NCBI RefSeq assembly: GCF_003047285.1
Contig: NZ_PZYX01000009.1
Span: forward strand, 100,985-164,984
Length of the DNA stretch: 64,000 nt
Direction of reading: 5' to 3'
From: Nocardioides allogilvus
GTDB taxonomy: Bacteria > Actinomycetota > Actinomycetes > Propionibacteriales > Nocardioidaceae
Under the pieces are notes generated by a model. That model did no database searches, was not told the DNA's origin, and saw only the letters and a program-made list of their open reading frames with translations. Shown here piece by piece: positions 56,179 to 64,000 of the stretch (position 1 is the first letter of the stretch; the number at the start of each line of letters is the position of its first letter). A program made the translations under genes and the position numbers.

Positions 56179-56755
56179 GGTTCGGTTCTGGTGGTCGCGC
56201 GATGCGCTGGCCTCACGGCTCTGCCCGACACCGACGTCGCTCTCCTCTGCGACGGACCCCTCGCCGGCTGAGCGCTCGCGGCCGGCATCCTGTCCGTGTG
56301 CCGATAGGCCTCGCTCCGCTCGGCAAGGCGGCGTGGCGTTGTGTCGCGACCTGGACGTGCGAGGTGTCAACGGTGCGTCGGCGCAGCGATCGTTGTGTGC
56401 GCAGCGAGATGTTCCATGCCGCACGGGCGACGCGCACGAACGCAACGCCCCGGAACGCCAACGACCCGTCATCGCTGCGACGCGCAACGCGTCTCCCGTC
56501 ACGGCAACGGATCGCAACCAAGACCCGCCCACGGCGCCTAGCGGGACGGAGGGCAAGTTGACACAGTTGCGCTGCCATGGAACCGCGCTGGCTCTCTCGA
56601 TGACCACCGGTGAACCAGTGCCGCTCCAGGCTTGCGCCTGGTGTTGCCTGGCCCCCCTCGTGATCGGCCCGTCGGGGATCGTCAACGTGGTGCGGGTGTC
56701 GAGGCGGTCGGGTCCGACGGCTCGGCGGGGCGCGATCGTCTCGTGCGTTGGCGGA

Positions 56756-57067
56756 CTACGGGAGCTTGGACGCGAGGACGTCGGCCGCCAGGATCTCGGG
56801 TGCTGCGCCGAGGAGGTGCTGGTTGGCCATCAGGGCTGCGACGATGGCGCCGTTGGCGTGGGCGTCGCGAGCGGCCTCGTCGGGGAATGCATCGAAGATC
56901 CAAAAGGTGTCGGCGTGGGTTCTAGCCGCGAACCAGACAATCGTTCCCACTTCTTCGTTGGCGAGTGCGACAGCGCCGGCGAGCAGATCGGCGAGCGCGT
57001 CGTGCTGTCCATCGGCCGCGACGATCTTGGCGACGAAGGCATACGGAAGTGATGCGGGTGTGGACAT
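56756..57067 (-). CDS. Antibiotic biosynthesis monooxygenase (ABM) domain protein
   Basis: A 103-residue single-ABM protein (YAFVAKIVAADGQHDALADL, TIVWFAARTHADTFWIFDAF, ALMANQHLLG). Such proteins often act as small cofactor-less monooxygenases or quinone-handling enzymes. It diverges from a GlxA-type regulator across about 107 bases and is its probable target. Confidence 0.88.
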   Translation of the reverse strand: MSTPASLPYAFVAKIVAADGQHDALADLLAGAVALANEEVGTIVWFAARTHADTFWIFDAFPDEAARDAHANGAIVAALMANQHLLGAAPEILAADVLASKLP

Positions 57068-57174
57068 GAGGGGTTCTCCTTGAAGTCGGGGTTCTTCGTG
57101 GGGCGAGTTCAGCGTATGACGAGCGAGGGCCGATGGGGAGTGGCGTATACGACAGTATTGCTATTGTTCGCGCC

Positions 57175-58116
57175 ATGCGTATCGGACTGATCGCGATCGA
57201 CGGCTGCTTCGGTTCGGCTGTCGCGTCGGTCATCGACATCGTGCGGGTGGCCGACGGAGCCCGCGGCGATATCGACCCGCGGATCGACCCGATCGAACTC
57301 GCCATCCTCGGACCGAAACGGCGAGTGACCACGACGGCATCGATGACCCTGTCGGTTGACCACCCGCTGTCGGAGTCCGGAGAGTTCGACGTGGTCGTCG
57401 TCCCTGCGCTTGGAACCCTCACGGCCGCCGCTACCAACGACGCCCTCCAGAGCCGAGATGCTCGTTCGGTCATCGCCTCGCTCGGGCGCCTCGACGACGC
57501 GACCACCCGGATCGCCGCGGCGTGCACCGGCGTGTTCGCCGTCGCCGAAACCGGACGGATGCATCATCGGCGGGCGACGACCAGCTGGTTCCTGGGGCCG
57601 GAGTTCCTGAAGCGCTATCCGACCGTCGCCCTCGATCTCGACACCATGGTCGTCGTGGACGGGAACCTCGTCACCGCCGGCGCCGCGTTCGCCCACATCG
57701 ACCTCGCGCTCTCACTCGTGCGATCGATCAGCCCCGACCTGGCCCAACATGTCGCCAAGCTCCTCATCATCGACGAGCGTCCGTCGCAGGCGGCCTTCGT
57801 CGCCTACGAACATCTCCGGCACGAGGACCCGATCGTCGTCGAGTTCGAACGCTTCGTGCGCGCCCGCCTGGACGAACCGTTCAACGTCGCCTTCGTCGCG
57901 CAGTCGCTCGGCACCAGCCGGCGCACCCTCGAACGACGAGTCCGTGCGGCGCTCAACCTCACTCCGCTCGGCTTCGTCCAACGGCTTCGCATCGAACGAG
58001 CTCGGCACCTCTCAGCAACCACGGACCTCACCTCCGCCGAGATCGCGCTACGGGTCGGCTACGCGAACGCCGAGACTCTGCGCTCCCTCCTGCGCAGGGA
58101 GCGACGCCGTTCCTGA
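57175..58116 (+). CDS. GlxA-family AraC-type regulator
   Basis: A 313-residue regulator. An N-terminal DJ-1/PfpI-like domain (1-185; IAAACTGVFAVAETG holds the nucleophile-elbow Cys position) is followed by an AraC helix-turn-helix (VAFVAQSLGTSRRTLERRVR and then SAEIALRVGYANAETLRSLL). The ATG at 57175 (MRIGLIAIDG) fits the family. It probably controls the adjacent ABM gene and possibly the reductase downstream. Confidence 0.92.
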   Translation: MRIGLIAIDGCFGSAVASVIDIVRVADGARGDIDPRIDPIELAILGPKRRVTTTASMTLSVDHPLSESGEFDVVVVPALGTLTAAATNDALQSRDARSVIASLGRLDDATTRIAAACTGVFAVAETGRMHHRRATTSWFLGPEFLKRYPTVALDLDTMVVVDGNLVTAGAAFAHIDLALSLVRSISPDLAQHVAKLLIIDERPSQAAFVAYEHLRHEDPIVVEFERFVRARLDEPFNVAFVAQSLGTSRRTLERRVRAALNLTPLGFVQRLRIERARHLSATTDLTSAEIALRVGYANAETLRSLLRRERRRS

Positions 58117-58333
58117 CCTATCGCCATGCCTGTAGCCGGTGTCCTAGCGCCCGGTTGGAACCACCTCTCAAGGCCGCACGCGACGTCGGCATCGATGAGT
58201 CGCGCATGCAGTTGCTGACTGGTCAGTGACGGGCGCGCCTTTTCGGTCCGCCGGAATAGACGTTGATGGTTGACGGTTCAAGTACATACGAAGCCTAAAG
58301 ACCATGCTCACCGAACCCGTGGAAGGAACTCTC

Positions 58334-59182
58334 ATGACCATTGCCGTGACCGGCGCTACCGGCGCCCTCGGACGCCTCGTCGTCGACTCTCTGCTCACCA
58401 CGCAAGCACCCAGTGACGTCGTCGCTGTCGTCCGCGACGCCGACAAGGCCGCCGATCTCGCTGCCAAGGGTGTCGAGGTCCGGGTGGCCGACTACGCCGA
58501 CACCGACGCGCTCGGCAAGGCCCTCGTCGGCGTCGACAAGGTGCTGCTGATCTCGTCCAACGAGGTCGGCCAACGGTTCGCCCAGCACCGCAACGTCATC
58601 GACGCCGCCACCTCCGCCGGGGTTCCCTACCTTGCCTACACCAGCCTGACCAAGGCCACCGAGAGCAGCAATCCGCTCGCCCCGGAGCACCAGCAGACCG
58701 AGGAGTACCTCGCAGCCAGTGGCCTCGCCCACACCGTGCTCCGCAACAACTGGTACCACGAGAACTACCAGGCCCAGCTGCCGGCGATCGCCGAGTCCGG
58801 CGCACTCGCTGCTGCTGTCGGCGACGGTAAGGTCGCCGCCGCCTCTCGCAAGGACTTCGCCGATGGCACCGCCAAGGTGCTCACCACCGACGGCCACGAG
58901 GGCAAGGTCTACGAGTTCACCGGCGACACTGCGTTGTCCTACGCCGACATCGCCGACGCGTTCGGGCAGGTCACTGGCAGCGAGGTCGTCTACCAGCCGG
59001 TTGCGGCGGCCGACGTGGTTGCCGCGATGGTGCAAGCCGGCCTCGACGAGGAGACCGCGGGCTTCGTCGCGGCGATCGACACCAGTATCGCCGAAGGCAC
59101 GCTCGACCTGGTCGACCCGATTCTGGGCCAGCTCATCGGCCGGCCCACCACAACGCTGGTCGACGTCCTCAGGGCGGCCTGA
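58334..59182 (+). CDS. NmrA-like NAD(P)-binding quinone oxidoreductase (QOR2 type)
   Basis: A 282-residue Rossmann protein. The nucleotide site is TGATGALGRLVVDSLL at 7-22. Features AYTSLTKATES and LRNNWYHENY are typical of QOR2/NmrA-type SDR proteins, which reduce quinones or sense NADP. AAGGA precedes the ATG at 58334. It lies downstream of the ABM/GlxA pair; an oxidative or quinone stress role for the group is inference. Confidence 0.92.
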   Translation: MTIAVTGATGALGRLVVDSLLTTQAPSDVVAVVRDADKAADLAAKGVEVRVADYADTDALGKALVGVDKVLLISSNEVGQRFAQHRNVIDAATSAGVPYLAYTSLTKATESSNPLAPEHQQTEEYLAASGLAHTVLRNNWYHENYQAQLPAIAESGALAAAVGDGKVAAASRKDFADGTAKVLTTDGHEGKVYEFTGDTALSYADIADAFGQVTGSEVVYQPVAAADVVAAMVQAGLDEETAGFVAAIDTSIAEGTLDLVDPILGQLIGRPTTTLVDVLRAA

Positions 59183-59545
59183 GGCGCGACCCCGGGCGAG
59201 TTCTGGGTCACGTCGCCACGCCATGGAGCGACAGCGCAAGGCAGGATGGAGCGGATCCGGGAGGGCACTGCGGGGCGACACTTCAATCCAGCGCGGCCGA
59301 CTCACACCCGCTCATCGACACTTCGGATCAGCCACTTCCCGGATCCGCGGCACCGACGCTACGCCGACCAACAGCCACCCGGAAGAGCCTCGCCCCAAGC
59401 GCTCCTTGACACAGAGGGGAGCCAGATCCGGATGTTCGACCGCGCATTACGTTCATGCACGGAACGACACCGCGGGCCCGGAGCGACGACGCTCAGTCGG
59501 ACGCGCTTGGCTCACGACCCCGGCGGTGGCGTCCCCGTCCGGTGA
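59183..59545. other. 363-base stretch without a clear gene
   Basis: I see no recognisable gene, repeat or terminator here; it separates the reductase from the convergent serine hydrolase B gene. Confidence 0.6.
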
Positions 59546-60721
59546 TCAGAGTGCCGCGTACAACGCCTTTTCGAAGTCGCCGTACAACTTCCACGCCTCA
59601 TGCTCGGTGATGAAGGGCAGCGAGTTGGTGTAGATCGAGGCGCAGATCCCGGTGGTCCGGTCGACGAAGAAGTGCGTGTTGAACAATCCGGCCCATGCAC
59701 CGGTTCCCGCCTTGCGGCCACCAGGTGAGTCGGTGCTGTTGAGCATAAGTCCGTAGCCCCACTTCCAGCCGGGACCGGCGCGCAGGGTGTCCGTAATGGG
59801 AGGGTCGGCCGTCGTGATCTCGGCGGGAAAGTCGATGTCGCCGATCTGGTTCGAGAACGCCGCGTCCACGGTGGACTCTTGAAGGATGCGTGTGCCGTCC
59901 AGTTCGCCGCCGCGCAGCAGTGCGCGTTCAAAGCGGATGTAGTCCCGCGGGGTGGAGTAAAGGCCGTGCCCACCGGCCCACCAGTCGGGTTCGGGATTGA
60001 GGATGCTGCCAGCCGATCCCCACGAGCCGTCCTCACCCTTGACGTGGACCATGACGGCGTTGTCCCGCTGTGCGTCGCTGGGGTGGAAGGTGGTGTTGCT
60101 CATGCCCAACGGTCCGGCGATGCCTTCCTCGATTACGGCATCGAGTTTCTTGCCAGCCACGGCCTCGACCACACGGCCGAGCCAATCAGTGTTGATGCCG
60201 TAAACGAACGCTTCGCCCGGGTGCGCAGTCATCGGCGCCTTGAACGCGTCCATCGAGCCGGGGACCACGTTGGGGATGCCGGTGGCTGACTCGTACTTCA
60301 CCAACTGGTCGTTCCAGAACCAGTAGCCCAAGCCGCTGGTGTGGGTCACCAATTGGTGCACGGTGGCCTTCGTGCGGGGCTCGACCAGAATGGGCTCGTC
60401 GCCGTCAAAACCCTCCAGGACCTTCACGTCGGCGAACTCCGGAAGGTATTCCTCGATGGGCGCGCCGAAGTCCAGTTCGCCGCGTTCCTTTGCTTGCAGC
60501 GCGGCCGCCGTGCACACCATCTTCGTCATCGACATGATGCGGAAGTGCGTGGACGTGCCGACCGGGTCGTCGGACTCACCTGTGATCCGCACCCCGGCAC
60601 CGCCTTCGTAGAACACGCCGTCGGCGTCTGCGGCGATGGCCGCGACGTGCGGCACTGCGCCGCTGTCGACACCCTGCTGGAGCACGGCGTCGATCGCAGT
60701 GCCTTCGATTGACCTGGTCAT
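59546..60721 (-). CDS. Serine hydrolase of the beta-lactamase/class C family, copy B
   Basis: A 391-residue paralogue of the gene at 16217-17392, exactly the same length. The catalytic SMTK at 64-67 and FVYGINTDW are conserved. AGGAGG precedes the ATG at 60721. Differences are scattered, for example the N-terminus MTRSIEGTAI against MTRTIDGAAI. Codon use looks slightly less GC-biased than in copy A. It diverges from the alpha/beta hydrolase B gene. Confidence 0.92.
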   Translation of the reverse strand: MTRSIEGTAIDAVLQQGVDSGAVPHVAAIAADADGVFYEGGAGVRITGESDDPVGTSTHFRIMSMTKMVCTAAALQAKERGELDFGAPIEEYLPEFADVKVLEGFDGDEPILVEPRTKATVHQLVTHTSGLGYWFWNDQLVKYESATGIPNVVPGSMDAFKAPMTAHPGEAFVYGINTDWLGRVVEAVAGKKLDAVIEEGIAGPLGMSNTTFHPSDAQRDNAVMVHVKGEDGSWGSAGSILNPEPDWWAGGHGLYSTPRDYIRFERALLRGGELDGTRILQESTVDAAFSNQIGDIDFPAEITTADPPITDTLRAGPGWKWGYGLMLNSTDSPGGRKAGTGAWAGLFNTHFFVDRTTGICASIYTNSLPFITEHEAWKLYGDFEKALYAAL

Positions 60722-60908
60722 GGTGCGCCTCCTGATGATGTGCCGGGGCTCCGGCTGTTGCCGACCACCGTGCTCCCCGCGTGAGGATTGCGGGAACCGA
60801 CGCCGCGACGCAGTTCGACAGGACCGACCCGCCATATGGCGGGTAGATCGCTGGGACCACCACATTTGTCGGGTAAGGGCCTGTCGTCACCGGGCCCCCG
60901 GGTCTAGC

Positions 60909-61880
60909 GTGACGCGGGTGACGAGCGTCGTGCGCCCTGAGTTCGACCCCGAGTTGAAGGCCGGGCTGGCCGTGGTGGGTGGGATGTTCCCGCCGACCAT
61001 CACGCCAGACCTCATCGACTTCATGCGGGTGTCCTACGCCTCGGCCCCGCTCGACGACCTCTTCGCCGAGCGCGGGATCGAACGCGTCGACACGGAGGTG
61101 CCCGGCCACGAAGGCGCAAGCCTGACCGTCTCGGTCCTCCGAGCATCAGGCGCCGAGTCGGACCGGCCCGGGGTGCTCTACGCGCACTCGGGTGGGCTGA
61201 TGTTCGGCGACCGGTTCAGTGGCATCGACCTGGTTCTCGACTGGGTCGACCGTCTGGGTGCAGTGATGGTGACCGTCGACTACCGTCTCGCGCCGGAGTA
61301 CCCCGACCCCTACCCGCGCGAGGACATGTACGCCGCCCTGGAGTGGACTGCAGCCCACTGCGAGGCCCTCGGGATCCGGCCCGACCGGCTTATGGTGGCT
61401 GGGGCGAGCGCCGGTGGCGGGCTGGCCGCCGGTCTTGCCCTAGCCGCCCGCGACCGCGGTGGACCACGGCTCTGCGGGCAGGTGCTCGACTATCCGATGC
61501 TCGACGACCGCGGAACCACCGCGTCCACGTCGCAGTTTGACGGCGTCGGAGTCTGGGACCGGGTCAGCAACGAGACCGGCTGGGACGCCCTGCTCGGGAC
61601 GGAGCGCGGAGCCGGGTCAGTATCGCCGTACGCCGCGCCATCGCGGGCCGCGGACCTGTCTGGACTGCCTCCAGCGTTCATCGACGTCGGGGCCGCCGAG
61701 ATTTTCCGGGACGAGGCAATCGCCTATGCAGACGCGATCTGGAGAGCAGGCGGCGATGCCGAACTGCATGTGTGGTCGGGGGCGTTCCACGCCTGCGACA
61801 TCTTCGCTCCGCACACCGCCGTCGGGCGCTCGATGATTCACGCGCGCGACACATGGGTGGAGAAAATCCTTGGCGACTGA
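60909..61880 (+). CDS. Alpha/beta hydrolase (HSL-type esterase), copy B
   Basis: A 323-residue paralogue of the gene at 15055-16026. The HSGG oxyanion motif, YRLAPE, GASAGGG nucleophile and GAFHACD are all conserved. The GTG at 60909 (VTRVTSVVRP) matches copy A. It ends 18 bases before the PucR-type regulator B. Confidence 0.9.
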   Translation: MTRVTSVVRPEFDPELKAGLAVVGGMFPPTITPDLIDFMRVSYASAPLDDLFAERGIERVDTEVPGHEGASLTVSVLRASGAESDRPGVLYAHSGGLMFGDRFSGIDLVLDWVDRLGAVMVTVDYRLAPEYPDPYPREDMYAALEWTAAHCEALGIRPDRLMVAGASAGGGLAAGLALAARDRGGPRLCGQVLDYPMLDDRGTTASTSQFDGVGVWDRVSNETGWDALLGTERGAGSVSPYAAPSRAADLSGLPPAFIDVGAAEIFRDEAIAYADAIWRAGGDAELHVWSGAFHACDIFAPHTAVGRSMIHARDTWVEKILGD

Positions 61881-61898
61881 GAGGCAGGAGCCCTAAAA

Positions 61899-62969
61899 GT
61901 GCAGGAGTTGTTGGGCAGGATTGCCCGTCTGGACCCCAGCGCGAGCCTGGGGCTGCGCGTGATCGCTTGCTTTGACGAGTTGGTTGTCGGCAACGTCAAC
62001 ACACGCGCTCTGCTTGCGGCCGCCGCGTCGCTGGCCGGGTGCCCGGCCGGCTTCCAGCAAGAGCACCCGCGGCGACTGCTCCGGGTGAGCCCCCGCGGCA
62101 CCGTGGTGGACGGCGAACCACCCGAACTCGACTCTGTCTTCGTCGCCCCCGCCTCCGACGGACTCGCCGTCTGGCTGGAGCGCGAGGGGCCAGCATTTCC
62201 CAACGACGCGATCACCCTTGAACGGCTCGCGCTGGCAGTCCGGATCCGACATGGACGAGGTCGCCGAGACCACGACAACCGGCGCCACCTCGGACTGCTC
62301 ACGGACCTCGACGTCGCAGCGGACGACCGGATCGCCGCCGGGGCTGCGCTCGGTCTTACGACCACCGGCCGCTATCGAGTCGCCGCAGCCCCGCTGTTCG
62401 CTGTCTGGCTGCGTCATCCGGACGGCCCGGAGGACGTTATCCCGACACGGCACGGTCCCATCCACGCCATTGTCCTAGCTGAGTCGTACGACGCTTTCGA
62501 CGCGACTCCCTGTGGGGTCGGGGTCGCCACCTCGGTCGACGATCTCCACCACTCATTTCGGACCGCGATGGTCGCGTTGCGACTCTGTTCGCCACCCGAA
62601 GACGGCCTGGTCTGTGCCGACGTCTACGGCGGACTGGTCGATATGTTGGCGGACACCCCCGAGGGCAGGCACCAGCCTGACGTGGAGCGGATGGACGAGA
62701 TTGCCACGTACGCCTGGGGCTTGGCGACGGTGGGCGCCATCGTGACCACCCAGTCTGTGCGGGAGGCCGCGCGTCAGTCCGGCGTCCACCACAGCACCAT
62801 GAGCACCCGGATAGAAGTCATCTCTGCGACGTTGGGCTTCGACCCACTCGACGGATTCGGTCGCGCCCGCCTCGGCTTGGCCTACCTGGGCCACCGACTG
62901 CGCCGCTCAAAGGTTCTCGACCTACCGGCGCCTTCCTTGGCACCCGACAAGATCACGACACTCGCCTAA
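61899..62969 (+). CDS. PucR/CdaR-type transcriptional regulator, copy B
   Basis: A 356-residue paralogue of the regulator at 13988-15037, starting with GTG (VQELLGR). The helix-turn-helix reads SVREAARQSGVHHSTMSTRI. It extends seven residues beyond copy A (PSLAPDKITTLA against PPFGT). It probably regulates its own module; cross-regulation of the other copy is possible. Confidence 0.88.
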   Translation: MQELLGRIARLDPSASLGLRVIACFDELVVGNVNTRALLAAAASLAGCPAGFQQEHPRRLLRVSPRGTVVDGEPPELDSVFVAPASDGLAVWLEREGPAFPNDAITLERLALAVRIRHGRGRRDHDNRRHLGLLTDLDVAADDRIAAGAALGLTTTGRYRVAAAPLFAVWLRHPDGPEDVIPTRHGPIHAIVLAESYDAFDATPCGVGVATSVDDLHHSFRTAMVALRLCSPPEDGLVCADVYGGLVDMLADTPEGRHQPDVERMDEIATYAWGLATVGAIVTTQSVREAARQSGVHHSTMSTRIEVISATLGFDPLDGFGRARLGLAYLGHRLRRSKVLDLPAPSLAPDKITTLA

Positions 62970-63075
62970 GGCGACGGTTGACTCGATGGGTCCGCGAGTG
63001 TTGCCGCCAACTCGGCTGCACGCCTGGCACAGGCTCGCTCGCTGGACGACACCCGGCAGTTGCTACCGCACATCG

Positions 63076-63105
63076 GCATGAGCGGATGTCCCGTGAGCCG
63101 AACGT
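63076..63105 (+). repeat. Dispersed repeat (ATGTC/CGTCCC type)
   Basis: Reads GGCATGAGCGGATGTCCCGT and then GAGCCGAACG. It lies 107 bases downstream of regulator B on the same strand, mirroring the copy 133 bases downstream of regulator A. Confidence 0.55.
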
Positions 63106-63144
63106 TCCACGACACGCCACACCAACATGTTGCTTCTCCGTCGT

Positions 63145-63238
63145 ATCCCAGGAGCGCGGATGGCGGTCCACGCGGATGACCGTGTCCGGTCATCCCAGGA
63201 GCGCGGATGGCGGTCCACGCGGATGACCGTGTCCGGTT
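63145..63238 (+). repeat. Tandem direct repeat, 47-base unit, two copies
   Basis: Units at 63145-63191 and 63192-63238 are identical at 46 of 47 positions. The unit opens ATCCCAGGAGCGCGGATGGC. Confidence 0.93.
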
Positions 63239-63265
63239 CAAGGCGTCAAGCGCTCTCTCGGCCGC

Positions 63266-63772
63266 TCAGCCGTTCTGCGGCTCATCTGGCGGGAGGGTCC
63301 CCGGGGCTTGAGCCTGCCGCAAGGACCGAGAGGTCGCCGCTCGGACCATGCCGAAATCGACTCGGAGCTCCAGGAGCACCTGGGTGGCGATGCCCTCTCC
63401 CTCGCGCAGAATCCCAAGCAGGAGGTGCTCGGGTGCGATGAGCGACTCGCGGTACATGTCGGCCTCTCGCCTGGCAAAGACGAGTACTTGGGCCGCGCGC
63501 GGGGTGAGCGGCAACTCTTCGTGCGGGGATTCGGCTCCGACACCGACAATCTGCCGGACGTGGGCACGGACAGTCTTGAGGTCGGTGTGGGACGCCAGGA
63601 TCTGCGCCGCGTCGCTATTGGTCTCCCGCAGCAACCCTAGGAGGACGTGTTCGGTGCCGACGTAGTGATGGTTCAGCGCCACGGCCTCCGTTGTTGCATA
63701 CCCGAGCACGTCACGTGCGGCCGGGGTGACCGTTGGCTCGGTCGGCGGCTCGGGGCCTGTTCTCCGGAACAT
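63266..63772 (-). CDS. Clp N-terminal-domain protein (ClpC-N-like, stand-alone)
   Basis: A 168-residue protein made of the two Clp-N repeats without ATPase domains: ALNHHYVGTEHVLLGLLRET and SLIAPEHLLLGILREGEGIA. Stand-alone Clp-N proteins may act as adaptors or decoys for ClpC/ClpB. The ATG at 63772 (MFRRTGPEPP) is chosen; upstream extension to 63982 shows no conservation and runs over a dispersed repeat. Confidence 0.85.
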   Translation of the reverse strand: MFRRTGPEPPTEPTVTPAARDVLGYATTEAVALNHHYVGTEHVLLGLLRETNSDAAQILASHTDLKTVRAHVRQIVGVGAESPHEELPLTPRAAQVLVFARREADMYRESLIAPEHLLLGILREGEGIATQVLLELRVDFGMVRAATSRSLRQAQAPGTLPPDEPQNG

Positions 63773-63814
63773 GGCTAAGTCTCTCAGCGCCTGCTCTGGG
63801 CTTCGCCGCAATTC

Positions 63815-63844
63815 GACATGTCCGGACGTCCCGTAGGCCGAACG
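63815..63844 (+). repeat. Dispersed repeat (ATGTC/CGTCCC type)
   Basis: Reads GACATGTCCGGACGTCCCGT and then AGGCCGAACG, just upstream of the Clp-N gene on the other strand. Confidence 0.55.
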
Positions 63845-64000
63845 ACGCACGGCGACGTCCACCTCGGGGAGCCGGACGGATTCGCGCCGTCCCGCAGCAG
63901 GATCCAGTTGAGTCCCCGATAGTGGTGTAGCGCGGTCGCTGAGTTCGTCACCGGCGTGTACGCCAAACGCAGACGCGGCCACCGCGCGATCCTTCGAGTC

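Larger units (their letters stand above)
55875..56755. other. 881-base stretch with tRNA fragment and hairpin, no gene
   Basis: Minus-strand frames here are translations of the tRNA-like sequence (CRNRTDDL, ESNRRPN), a known source of false proteins. The tRNA 3' fragment (56102-56136) and its hairpin (56147-56178) are the only structured parts. The rest, 56180-56755, shows nothing I can name. Confidence 0.65.
59546..62969. repeat. Esterase/regulator module, copy B of an inverted duplication
   Basis: Same three genes and nearly the same spacers as 13988-17392, but in the opposite orientation. Recombination between the copies would invert the roughly 42 kb between them, including the hydrogenase locus. 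Confidence 0.92.
62970..63265. other. 296-base repeat-rich stretch after module B
   Basis: No gene is recognised. It holds a dispersed-repeat copy at 63076-63105 and the 47-base tandem repeat at 63145-63238. Confidence 0.6.

Noticed and set aside
56049..56685. Minus-strand frames with CRNRTDDL and ESNRRPN
   Set aside because: Antisense of the tRNA 3' fragment, not a protein gene.

Overview
The window comes from a high-GC actinobacterial chromosome, most likely Nocardioides or another Nocardioidaceae. The reasons are the gene string hisI / Trp-associated membrane protein / HGxxPAAW protein / DUF2752 / trpC-trpB-trpA / SCO1 / lgt / gltB / gltD, the many GTG starts and 4-base overlaps, and a high-affinity actinobacterial [NiFe] hydrogenase. 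The genus is inference; no rRNA gene is present.

Layout. (1) 1-12.07 kb is a conserved housekeeping block on the minus strand: glutamate synthase, lgt, an SCO1 copper chaperone, tryptophan genes, hisI and a class IV aminotransferase. (2) 12.13-12.54 kb is a tRNA cluster (Gly-GCC, Cys-GCA, Val-GAC) with its own promoter and terminator. An orphan excisionase follows, the usual edge of an integrated element. (3) 13-25.3 kb is accessory: a DUF6226 gene, an esterase/regulator module, a DJ-1/PfpI protein, uppP and a PAP2 phosphatase, a two-gene fluoride exporter locus with a broken DUF190 gene and a possible fluoride riboswitch, a YeiH transporter with a divergent LysR regulator, and dispersed GC-rich repeats. 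(4) 25.3-43.7 kb is a complete group 1h (formerly group 5) [NiFe] hydrogenase locus. A long minus-strand operon carries a DUF1641 protein, both structural subunits, the protease, a TPR protein, a NifU-Rieske protein, an NHL-type protein, hypF, hypC, a SIS-HypC fusion, a SIS isomerase, hypE, a second hypC, hypD and a DUF6390 protein. A divergent plus-strand operon carries an AraC regulator, hypA, hypB and an unknown gene. (5) 43.7-56.2 kb is a graveyard of fragments and insertion sequences (aldolase, peptide-binding protein, IS256, IS21, LtrA, TrxR, GlcG cut by ISL3, a tRNA 3' fragment) with two intact genes, a HAD phosphatase and a UvrA-like ATPase. (6) 56.7-64 kb holds a monooxygenase/GlxA-type regulator pair, an NmrA-like reductase, a second inverted copy of the esterase/regulator module, and a Clp-N protein.

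How the genes work together. The hydrogenase operon encodes the enzyme, its FeS relay and nearly all maturation factors. hypA and hypB supply nickel from the divergent operon under the AraC regulator, whose likely operators lie between the two operons. The three-gene esterase module (serine hydrolase, alpha/beta hydrolase, PucR-type regulator) occurs twice, in opposite orientation, about 42 kb apart. Several gene breaks are each explained by one missing G or C, so assembly error has to be excluded before calling them pseudogenes.
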